Source of the DNA: Roseiarcus sp963755075
GTDB lineage: Bacteria > Pseudomonadota > Alphaproteobacteria > Rhizobiales > Beijerinckiaceae
NCBI GenBank assembly: GCA_963755075.1
Contig: CAVWKL010000206.1
Span: 1-7,100, forward strand
Direction: 5' to 3'
Length of the DNA stretch: 7,100 bases
Below, piece after piece: positions 1-5,544 of the stretch (the stretch's first letter is position 1; each line of letters opens with the position of its first letter). A program made the position numbers and the translations under genes. The notes beneath the pieces were generated by a model. The model was not told the origin of the DNA, did no database searches, and saw only the letters and a program-made list of their open reading frames with translations.

Positions 1-1479
1 GCGCAATCAATCGTCGGCTCGCCGCCCTACCCCGCCGCGAGCCACCCGACCGGAGAGATCTTTTTCAAGGGCCGCGACGTGTTGAAAATGAGCGAAGCGG
101 ACCTGCGCGAAATGCGCGGCGCCGGCATGACCATGGTGTTCCAGGAGCCGATGACCTCGCTCAATCCGCTGCACACCATCGAGAAGCAGATCGGCGAGAT
201 CATCGCGCTGCACGGCGGGCGCGCCGCTTCGACGCGCCAGCGCGTCGTCGGCCTGCTGAACGAGGTCGGCATCGCCGATCCCGCCTCGCGGCTCGGCGCC
301 TATCCGCACCAGCTCTCCGGCGGCCAGCGCCAGCGCGTGATGATCGCCATGGCGCTCGCCAACCGCCCCGACCTCTTCATCGCCGACGAGCCGACCACCG
401 CGCTCGACGTCACCGTGCAGGCGCAGATCCTCGAGCTGTTGAAGGATCTGCAGCGCAGGCTCGGCATGGCGCTGCTGTTCATCACCCACGACCTCGGCAT
501 CGTGCGCCAGATCGCCAGCGACGTCGCGGTGATGCAGCAGGGCCAGATCGTCGAAGCGGGCAAGACGGCGGAGGTCTTCGCCAATCCGCAGCACGCATAC
601 ACCAAGATGCTGCTCGCCGCCGAGCCCAAGGGCGCCGCCGCCGGAGGTCGACGCGCTCGGCGAGGCCGATCGTCGACCGCCGACGACGTGCAAGGTCTGG
701 TTCCCGATCAAGCGCGGCTTTCTGCGCCGCACCGTCGGCCACGTGAAGGCGGTCGACGGCGTTTCGCTGACCGTGCGCGAGGGCGAGACGGTCGGCGTCG
801 TCGGCGAATCCGGCTCGGGCAAGACGACGCTCGGCCTGGCGATCCTGCGCCTCATCCGCTCGGAGGGGACGATCCTCTATTGCGGGCGCGGCATCGCACG
901 GGCTTTCGCGTCGCGCAGATGCGCCCGTTGCGCCGCGACATGCAGATCGTGTTTCAGGACCCGTTCGGCTCGCTGTCGCCGCGCCTGTCGGTCGCCGAGA
1001 TCGTCGAGGAAGGGCTGATCGCGCAGAAGACGCGGCTCAACGCGGCCGAGCGCCGCGCGGCGGTCGCGCGGGCGCTCGCCGACACCGGGCTCGACCCGGC
1101 GACCATGGACCGCTACCCGCACGAGTTCTCCGGCGGCCAGCGCCAGCGCATCGCGATCGCGCGCGCCATGGCGCTCGATCCGAAGTTCATCGTGCTCGAC
1201 GAACCGACTTCGGCGCTCGACATGTCGGTGCAGGCGCAGATCGTCGATCTCCTGCGCGATTTGCAAAAGCGGCGCGCGCTCGCCTATCTCTTCATTTCGC
1301 ACGATTTGAAAGTGGTGCGGGCGCTGGCGAGCGAGATCATCGTCATGCGGCGCGGCGAGGTGGTCGAGAGCGGCGCGGCGCGCCAAATCTTCGCCGCGCC
1401 GCAGAACGACTACACCAAGGCGCTGTTCGCCGCCGCCTTCGCCATCGAAGCGGACGCGACGGGCGTCGTCAGCCAGTAG
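1..1479 (+). CDS. yejF: Microcin C/oligopeptide ABC transporter ATP-binding protein, two fused ATPase domains (YejF-like), 5'-partial, frame-disrupted
   Basis: Cytoplasmic ATPase subunit that powers import of peptides (YejABEF/Dpp-Opp family). The frame is open from base 1, so the true start and first Walker A lie upstream. ATPase domain 1 shows the Q-loop (VFQEPMTSLNP, about 136-170), signature LSGGQRQRV (about 313-339), Walker B FIADEPTTALD and H-loop ITHD. Domain 2 shows Walker A GESGSGKTT (803-829, a different frame), VFQDPFGSLSPR, signature FSGGQRQRI, Walker B VLDEPTSALD and ISHD. The two-domain layout and the linker phrase VWFPIKRGFLRRTVGHVKAVDG fit YejF rather than single-domain DppD/DppF. 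Between about 630 and 915 the family-like reading moves through all three frames by successive +1 steps: APPPEVDALGE, PIVD, ADDVQ, VWFPIKRG..., GLSRR, QMRPLRRDMQIVFQD. A literal translation is therefore nonsense there. The TAG at 1477-1479 is followed 8 bases later by deoB. The family is clear; the exact subfamily is less so. Confidence 0.88.
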   Translation, partial: AQSIVGSPPYPAASHPTGEIFFKGRDVLKMSEADLREMRGAGMTMVFQEPMTSLNPLHTIEKQIGEIIALHGGRAASTRQRVVGLLNEVGIADPASRLGAYPHQLSGGQRQRVMIAMALANRPDLFIADEPTTALDVTVQAQILELLKDLQRRLGMALLFITHDLGIVRQIASDVAVMQQGQIVEAGKTAEVFANPQHAYTKMLLAAEPKGAAAGGRRARRGRSSTADDVQGLVPDQARLSAPHRRPREGGRRRFADRARGRDGRRRRRIRLGQDDARPGDPAPHPLGGDDPLLRARHRTGFRVAQMRPLRRDMQIVFQDPFGSLSPRLSVAEIVEEGLIAQKTRLNAAERRAAVARALADTGLDPATMDRYPHEFSGGQRQRIAIARAMALDPKFIVLDEPTSALDMSVQAQIVDLLRDLQKRRALAYLFISHDLKVVRALASEIIVMRRGEVVESGAARQIFAAPQNDYTKALFAAAFAIEADATGVVSQ

Positions 1480-1487
1480 GAAGAGCC

Positions 1488-2710
1488 ATGGGCCGGGCGC
1501 TCATCATCGTTCTCGACTCGGCCGGTTGCGGCGGCGCGGCGGACGCGGGCGCCTATGGCGACGAAGGTGCGGACACGCTCGGCCATATCGCGCTGAGCTG
1601 CGCCGAGGGGAGGGGCGACCGCGCGGGGCTCAGGGCCGGGCCGTTGCGGCTCCCCGCGCTCGACGCGCTCGGCCTCGGCCTCGCCATGCGCGCTTCGACC
1701 GGCGTCCGTCCGCCGGGTTTCGCCTGCGCCGGCCGCGCAAGGCCAATGGGGCTACGGTGTCGAGACGTCGAGGGGCAAGGACACGCCCTCGGGCCACTGG
1801 GAGATCGCGGGCACGCCGGTCGACTTCGCCTGGGGTTATTTCCCGCTAGACGATTCCGGCCTTTCCGGAGTCGCTGACCGCGGCGCTGATCGCCGAGGCC
1901 GGCCTGCCCGGCATTCTCGCCAACCGCCACGCCTCCGGCACCGGAATCATCGCCGAGCTCGGCGAGGAGCACCTGAGGACATTGAAGCCGATTTGCTACA
2001 CCTCCGCCGATTCGGTGTTCCAGATCGCCGCACATGAAGAGGCGTTCGGACTGGAGCGCCTCTACGAGGTTTGCCGGATCGCGCGCCGCCTCTGCGACCC
2101 GCTGGCGATCGGGCGCGTCATCGCCCGCCCCTTCGTCGGGCGCGCGTCCGCCGACTTCACGCGCACCGCGCATCGCAAGGACTTCTCCGTCCCGCCGCTG
2201 CCGGGCAATCTCATCGAGCGGGCGGCCGGGGCGGGCCGCGAGGTCGTCTCGATCGGCAAGATCGGCGACATCTTCGCCCATCGCTTCACCGGCCGCGAGG
2301 TCAAGGGCGGCGACAACGGCGCGAACGTCGATCTGACGCTCGCCGCGCTTCATGACACCGCTGACGGCGGGCTCATCTTCGTCAATCTGGTCGATTTCGA
2401 TAGCGAGTACGGCCACCGCCGCGACGTCGCGGGTTACGCCGCGTGCTTGGAGGCCTTCGACGCCCGCCTGCCCGAAATCGCCGCCGCGATGCGAGCCGAC
2501 GATTTCTGCGTCATCACCGCCGATCACGGTAACGATCCGACCTGGCGCGGCTACGACCACACCCGCGAGCACGCGCCGATCCTCGCCTTCGGCGGGGCGA
2601 CGCCCGCCGGGCCGATCGGCGCGCGTTCGACGCTTGCCGACGTCGGCGCAACCGTCGCCGATAAACTCGGCCTCCCCGCGACGCCTCGCGGGGCGAGTTG
2701 GCTCGCATGA
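1488..2710 (+). CDS. deoB: Phosphopentomutase, interrupted by two +1 frame changes
   Basis: Interconverts ribose-1-phosphate (or deoxyribose-1-phosphate) and the 5-phosphate in nucleoside salvage; cytoplasmic, Mn-dependent, alkaline-phosphatase fold. ATG 1488 follows an AGGAAG ribosome site that overlaps the yejF stop. Frame one (1488 to about 1730) gives LIIVLDSAGCGG-like metal-site sequence and GDEGADTLGHIA. Frame two (about 1730-1853) gives QWGYGVETSRGKDTPSGHWEIAG cut at both ends; it holds the GKDT threonine that family members phosphorylate. Frame three (about 1855-2710) gives FPESLTAALIAEAGLPGIL, KPICYTSADSVFQIAAHEEA, metal ligands in VDFDSEYGHRRD and in TADHGNDPTWRGYDHTRE, then the stop. 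Together this is about 406 residues, the usual DeoB length, and every catalytic motif is present. One extra base near 1727-1735 (GCGCCGGCCG) and one near 1853-1861 (TTCCGGCC) account for both breaks. The gene is probably intact in the organism. A literal caller would split it into 1488-1877 and 1982-2710. Confidence 0.9.
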
Positions 2711-3117
2711 GTTTCGCGCTCGATCCGCGCCTTGCCGCAGATACGCTCGAAATCGGCGACCTCGCCTTGTCGCGCGCGCTTCTGATGAACGACCGCCGCT
2801 ATCCCTGGTTGGTCCTGGTTCCGCGCCGCGAGGCCGCGCACGAGATCGTCGACCTCGACGCCGCCGCCCGCGCGAGCCTGATCGAGGAGATCGCCGTCGC
2901 CTCGCGCTTCGTGCGCGGCCTGCCGGGGGTGGAGAAGATCAACGTCGGCGCGCTTGGCAACATCGTCGCTCAATTGCACGTTCATATCATCGGCCGGGCC
3001 GTCGGCGACCCCGCCTGGCCGGGGCCCGCGTGGGGCCATGGCGCGGCGCGGCGCTACGCGCCAGATCGGGCGGCGGTCTTGGTCGCGCAAGCGCGCGACG
3101 CGCTGGCGACGCGTTGA
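2707..3117 (+). CDS. HIT-domain protein (histidine-triad superfamily nucleotide hydrolase/transferase)
   Basis: Small cytoplasmic protein of 136 residues. HIT proteins hydrolyse or transfer nucleoside monophosphates on the alpha-phosphate through a histidine nucleophile. Visible here are an N-terminal LMNDRRYPWLVLVPRR strand region (residues 26-41) and the core motif INVGALGNIVAQLHVHIIGR (78-97), followed by DPAWPGPAWG. The triad reads H91-V-H93-I-I95: the third histidine of the classic HxHxH is isoleucine. From memory this HVHxxGR form is usual in an alphaproteobacterial HIT subgroup. The ATG at 2707 overlaps the deoB TGA (ATGA), indicating translational coupling, and I prefer it to the upstream TTG at 2698. 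Coupling to deoB suggests a role in nucleotide salvage, but the substrate is unknown. The stop lies 6 bases from the stop of the convergent gene. Confidence 0.88.
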   Translation: MSFALDPRLAADTLEIGDLALSRALLMNDRRYPWLVLVPRREAAHEIVDLDAAARASLIEEIAVASRFVRGLPGVEKINVGALGNIVAQLHVHIIGRAVGDPAWPGPAWGHGAARRYAPDRAAVLVAQARDALATR

Positions 3118-3130
3118 ATGGCGTCAGCGC
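3100..3130. terminator. Hairpin spanning both stop codons of convergent genes, candidate bidirectional terminator
   Basis: The arms GCGCT (3100-3104) and GACGC (3108-3112) pair with GCGTC (3121-3125) and AGCGC (3126-3130). There is a 3-base bulge (GGC) and an 8-base loop. The structure covers the HIT stop (3115-3117) and the opposite-strand SRPBCC stop (3124-3126). There is no T-run on either side, so classic intrinsic termination is doubtful. It is the only stem available between the two convergent units. Confidence 0.3.
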
Positions 3131-4059
3131 TTCAGCGATGCGCCGAGCCGATCGAGCAGTTCGCCCGTGCCGCGCTCGCGCGCGCCGTTGTCCTCGTAGC
3201 CGTCGAGGAAGGCGCCCTGCTCGGTGACCAGGAGACGGGCGCCGGCGGCGACCGGCTCAATCTCGAGGGTCGCCAGCGACACCGAGATCTTGCGGTCGCC
3301 GATCCACATCTCGTAGGCGTAGACGAGACGCGTGTCGGCGACGACGTCGAAATAGACGGCGTCGAAGGTGGTCGTCATGCCGCTTGTCCAGCGCCCGCGC
3401 AGGCGTTCGCGCCCGCCGGGCCGCACGTCCATTTCGCGCGAGATCAGCGAGAACCCGTCGCCGCCGACAAACCAGCGCGCCTTGGCGGCCTTGTCGGTCA
3501 GCGCGTGGAAAACCCGCGCGGGCGTCGCGTCGTAGAGGCGCGCGATCGAGAACGCAGCGTGCGTGGTCGCCTCGCCGACGGGAATGCGCGCCACTTCGCG
3601 CTGCAGCTTGTCGAGCGTCGTGCGCCAACCCTCGCGCGCGCCCTCGAGCACGAAGAGGAGGCTCTCGTCGGCGATTTCGTACTCCTGCCGCACGGTCAGG
3701 CGCGTGCCATGGCCGTCGTCCTCGAAAGTGACCGTGGTGCGGGCGACGAACTTTCGTCCGTCGGCGAAGGTAACCTCGCTGGCAAACGCCAGCCGGTCCG
3801 GCGGCGCGACCTCGTCGAAGGCGCCGCGCATCCAATGGTCCTCGCCGTTCGGCAGACGCATGCAGACGATGCAGGCGCCGCCGGGGCGGAAGTCGATCTC
3901 CGCCTCGGGCACGCTGCAGCCCTCGGGGCTGAACCAGCGCTTCATGGCCTCGGCGCTGCTCCAGGCCTTGAAGACCAGCGCGCGCGGCGCGGCGAAGGTG
4001 CGGGAGATCACCAGAGGGTTCATGGCCTTGGCGGCTTTGACGTCATGGGCTGCGGTCAT
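3124..4059 (-). CDS. Tandem SRPBCC/AHSA1-type protein (two fused domains)
   Basis: Protein of 311 residues with two consecutive SRPBCC (START/Bet v 1-like, AHSA1 subfamily) ligand-binding domains. Domain 1 (about 14-155) opens with LVISRTFAAPRALVFKAWSSAEAMKRWFSP, the usual first strand and helix, and continues with FRPGGACIVCMRLPNGEDHWMRG. Domain 2 (about 165-311) opens again with FSIARLYDATPARVFHALTDKAAKARWF, followed by DVRPGGRERLRGRW, and ends in FLDGYEDNGARERGTGELLDRLGA, a typical AHSA1 tail. Single-domain relatives are about 140-160 residues, so this is an in-frame fusion of two complete units. ATG 4059 is preceded by AAAGGAGA 7 bases upstream and overlaps the 3' end of the ArsR gene by 17 bases, which implies coupled translation. 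It has no signal peptide or membrane segment, so it is cytoplasmic. The ligand is unknown; such proteins bind hydrophobic small molecules in a cavity. Confidence 0.88.
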   Translation of the reverse strand: MTAAHDVKAAKAMNPLVISRTFAAPRALVFKAWSSAEAMKRWFSPEGCSVPEAEIDFRPGGACIVCMRLPNGEDHWMRGAFDEVAPPDRLAFASEVTFADGRKFVARTTVTFEDDGHGTRLTVRQEYEIADESLLFVLEGAREGWRTTLDKLQREVARIPVGEATTHAAFSIARLYDATPARVFHALTDKAAKARWFVGGDGFSLISREMDVRPGGRERLRGRWTSGMTTTFDAVYFDVVADTRLVYAYEMWIGDRKISVSLATLEIEPVAAGARLLVTEQGAFLDGYEDNGARERGTGELLDRLGASLKR

Positions 4060-4399
4060 CGTCGTCTCCTTTGGCTTTCAACTCGCTGAGGTAATCTCCC
4101 AACCGATCGAGCCGGCGATCCCACTCGGCGCGCCGGGCGGCGATCCAATCCTGCGCGCGCCCGAGCGCGCGCGCTTCGATCCGGCAGGTTCTCACCCGCC
4201 CGACCTTCCGCGACGTGACGAGGCCTGCGCCTTCGAGCACCGCCAGGTGCTGCATCACCGCCGGGAACGACATCGCCAAGGGGCGCGCGAGGTCGCTGAC
4301 GGAGGCGGGCTCACGCGACAGCCGTTCCAGCATGGCCCGCCGCGTCGGATCGGCGAGGGCCTGAAAGGCGAGGTCGAGGGGGGTTGATTGGTTAAGCAT
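4043..4399 (-). CDS. ArsR-family winged-helix transcriptional repressor (SRPBCC-linked subclass)
   Basis: DNA-binding repressor of 118 residues from this start. The winged helix-turn-helix is seen as FQALADPTRRAMLERLS (about 12-28), PASVSDLARPLAMSFPAVMQHLAVLEGAGLV (recognition helix) and a wing at RKVGRVRTCRIE. The tail AEWDRRLDRLGDYLSEL is typical of ArsR proteins paired with AHSA1/SRPBCC genes. The ELCVCDL-type metal box is absent; only one cysteine is visible (RTCRIE). I chose the ATG at 4399 because MLNQSTPLDLAFQALADPTRR matches the family's usual N terminus. The alternative ATG at 4414 adds MIRKH and has no ribosome site. The chosen start codon sits inside the palindrome AAGCATATGCTT, and no clear Shine-Dalgarno precedes it. 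The gene is co-transcribed with the tandem SRPBCC gene, which it probably regulates along with itself. Confidence 0.9.
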   Translation of the reverse strand: MLNQSTPLDLAFQALADPTRRAMLERLSREPASVSDLARPLAMSFPAVMQHLAVLEGAGLVTSRKVGRVRTCRIEARALGRAQDWIAARRAEWDRRLDRLGDYLSELKAKGDDDDRSP

Positions 4400-4405
4400 A
4401 TGCTT
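4394..4405. promoter_or_regulatory. Perfect 12-bp palindrome over the ArsR start codon, candidate operator
   Basis: AAGCATATGCTT is a perfect inverted repeat whose centre holds the ATG (4399-4397 on the minus strand) of the leftward ArsR gene. Dimeric ArsR repressors bind such inverted repeats, and similar palindromes containing the start codon occur, from memory, in front of related ArsR/AHSA1 operons. Autoregulation is an inference. A weak minus-strand promoter, TTGCTT (4433-4428) and TACGAA (4410-4405) with 17-base spacing, would start RNA at about the ATG. Confidence 0.4.
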
Positions 4406-4446
4406 TCGTATCATGGAGCAGATAGATAAGCAATTGCCTTAGCGAT

Positions 4447-4459
4447 GACGCATTGCGTC
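4447..4459. promoter_or_regulatory. 13-base palindrome in the divergent promoter region, candidate operator
   Basis: GACGCA-T-TGCGTC has perfect 6-base arms around one central base. It lies midway between the two divergent ArsR starts. The single-base centre cannot form an RNA hairpin loop, so a protein-binding site is the more natural reading. There is no direct evidence of which regulator would bind. Confidence 0.3.
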
Positions 4460-4479
4460 TGCTGCCGCGCTCCCAGCGC

Positions 4480-4502
4480 GAGCCGGCCGACGGGCCGTGC
4501 TC
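4480..4502. other. GC-rich hairpin between divergent ArsR genes
   Basis: GAGCCGGCC (4480-4488) pairs with GGCCG (4493-4497) and GCTC (4499-4502), across a 4-base loop GACG and with a bulged T4498. This gives a nine-pair stem. Downstream on the plus strand is TAAGAAAG, with no T-run. No gene ends here, so it is not an obvious terminator. It may be a transcription insulator, an operator, or chance in GC-rich DNA. Confidence 0.25.
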
Positions 4503-4524
4503 TAAGAAAGATTCATTATATGCC

Positions 4525-4555
4525 TTGACAGGAATATACCTTCGGGAGAATATAC
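4525..4555 (+). promoter_or_regulatory. Candidate sigma-70 promoter with 8-bp direct repeat, upstream of rightward ArsR gene
   Basis: A consensus -35 TTGACA (4525-4530) is followed by an A/T-rich -10 zone at 4548-4556; GAATAT at 17-base spacing and TATACG at 20-base spacing are both imperfect. GAATATAC occurs twice, at 4532-4539 and 4548-4555, a 16-base repeat period that places one copy after the -35 and one on the -10. That is the expected position for a repressor site. The implied RNA start falls on or very near the ATG at 4560. A separate TTATAT (4516-4521) could serve as the -10 of an upstream promoter that would retain the GGGAG ribosome site (4544-4548). Confidence 0.5.
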
Positions 4556-4559
4556 GGCC

Positions 4560-4862
4560 ATGACAACATTCACAGCCATCGCCGACCCCATTCGCCGCGA
4601 CATTCTCGCCCTTCTCCGGAGGGGCGAACAGCCGGCGGGGGCCCTCGTGGAGACGCTCGGCCTACCTCAGCCGAACGTCTCCAAGCATCTGAAGGCTCTG
4701 CGCGAAGCCGGATTGGTGCGCATCCGCGTCGAGGGGCCGAAACGGCTTTACAGTCTTGACGCCGCGCCCTTGGCGGAAATCGATCGATGGCTCGCCTCCT
4801 ATCGCGCCTTCTGGTCGGACAAACTCGACGCTCTCGGCGACCACCTCAGCAGGAGCGACTGA
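4560..4862 (+). CDS. ArsR-family transcriptional repressor, second copy
   Basis: Protein of 100 residues made almost entirely of a winged helix domain: MTTFTAIADPIRRDILALLRR start helices, then PAGALVETLGLPQPNVSKHLKALREAGLV (helix-turn-helix, recognition helix QPNVSKHLKAL), a short wing RVEGPKRLYSL, and the dimer helix YRAFWSDKLDALGDHLSRSD. It contains no cysteine, so the classical thiol metal sites of ArsR/SmtB are impossible. Its sequence differs clearly from the ArsR on the other strand, so it is not a recent duplicate. The next gene, an SRPBCC protein, begins one base after its stop, and its AGGAG ribosome site lies inside this gene. Such ArsR-SRPBCC pairs are common. Control of its own operon through the repeats just upstream is likely but inferred. 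Confidence 0.92.
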   Translation: MTTFTAIADPIRRDILALLRRGEQPAGALVETLGLPQPNVSKHLKALREAGLVRIRVEGPKRLYSLDAAPLAEIDRWLASYRAFWSDKLDALGDHLSRSD

Positions 4863-4863
4863 C

Positions 4864-5421
4864 ATGAACGCCCTTGAACAGCTCGGCGCCTTCGAGCGAC
4901 GCGACGACCGCATCGACATGCGGTTCGAACGCCGCTATCCGCGCGCAATCGAGAAGGTCTGGAGCGCGCTGACCGATCCCGCCCGTCTGCAGGACTGGAT
5001 GGGCGCCGCCTTTGTCGAACCCCGCGCCGGCGGCCGTTATGAACTGATGCTCGACGGGCCCAATCCGATGATCGGCCATATCGTGACCTGGGAGCCGCCC
5101 CATGTCCTCGAGTTCACCTGGCGCAACGCCCATGCGCCCGATTCGGTGGCGCGCTATGAACTGTCGCGCGACGGCGACGGCGCCTGCGTGATCTTCACCC
5201 ACAAGGGCGCGCCCTTCGCCAACCGGGCGCTCATGCTGCCGGGCTGGCATTTCTTCTTCGAGCGCCTGGGCGGTCTCCTCGCCGAGGGGGCGGTCCGTCA
5301 GTCGCGGCATGGCCTGGCGCGAACTGCAGGCGATCTATGTCGAGCGACACAAGTTGAACGACGCGAGGTTGCGATCCCTAACCCGCAACCGGCCTCACCG
5401 ACCTCGCAACCGCAATTCTGA
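4864..5421 (+). CDS. SRPBCC/AHSA1 domain protein, C-terminus frame-shifted
   Basis: ATG 4864 has AGGAG at 4851-4855. The protein opens with MRFERRYPRAIEKVWSALTDPARLQDWMG (about 19-47), then RAGGRYELML, IVTWEPPHVLEFTW and a final helix LPGWHFFFERLGGLLAEG: a complete AHSA1-type SRPBCC fold without signal peptide. At about 5300-5308 the family-like sequence passes to the next frame, giving MAWRELQAIYVERHKL. One doubled G in CGGCATGG explains it. As written, the original frame runs to 5421 with a proline-rich nonsense tail. The corrected frame stays open to 5548 and ends in an arginine-rich stretch unlike this family, so the true stop is unclear. A further +1 slip after 5350 would meet TGA 5355 or TAA 5379. 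It is paired with the preceding ArsR and probably regulated by it; the ligand is unknown. Confidence 0.85.
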   Translation: MNALEQLGAFERRDDRIDMRFERRYPRAIEKVWSALTDPARLQDWMGAAFVEPRAGGRYELMLDGPNPMIGHIVTWEPPHVLEFTWRNAHAPDSVARYELSRDGDGACVIFTHKGAPFANRALMLPGWHFFFERLGGLLAEGAVRQSRHGLARTAGDLCRATQVERREVAIPNPQPASPTSQPQF

Positions 5422-5437
5422 AGAACGACGCAACAAG

Positions 5438-5459
5438 CGCCGGAGCGACCGCTCCGGCG
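5438..5459 (+). terminator. Strong GC hairpin after SRPBCC gene, possible terminator/attenuator
   Basis: CGCCGGAGC (5438-5446) and GCTCCGGCG (5451-5459) form a perfect nine-pair stem with a GACC tetraloop. No T-run follows (AACGGATC), so Rho-independent termination is uncertain. Alternatively it may stabilise the 3' end of the ArsR-SRPBCC message before the SDR gene. Confidence 0.35.
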
Positions 5460-5464
5460 AACGG

Positions 5465-5478
5465 ATCGGCGCGCCGAT
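5465..5478. promoter_or_regulatory. 14-bp perfect palindrome upstream of SDR gene
   Basis: ATCGGCGCGCCGAT is a perfect inverted repeat 67 bases before the SDR start and just after the nine-pair hairpin. It could be an operator for the SDR unit, or the second half of a tandem terminator, since TT follows. Palindromes of G and C are common by chance in this DNA, so the weight is low. Confidence 0.25.
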
Positions 5479-5544
5479 TTCAACCACGGGACGGGCGATG
5501 CGCGCAATTGATCGCCCCTCAATCAGGAACGAGAGGAACAGACG

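Noticed and set aside
7..855. Minus-strand frame of 282 codons opposite the ABC transporter gene
   Set aside because: The opposite strand carries ABC signature, Walker B and Walker A motifs; nothing recognisable is encoded here.
1553..2572. Long open frame on the minus strand opposite deoB (339 codons)
   Set aside because: It is antisense to clear DeoB motifs, has no recognisable domain, and is rich in R, G and A, typical of the complement of GC-rich coding sequence.
3118..4089. Long plus-strand frame opposite the tandem SRPBCC gene (323 codons)
   Set aside because: It is the mirror of a gene with strong domain signatures, a good ribosome site and ArsR coupling; the plus-strand translation shows no family.
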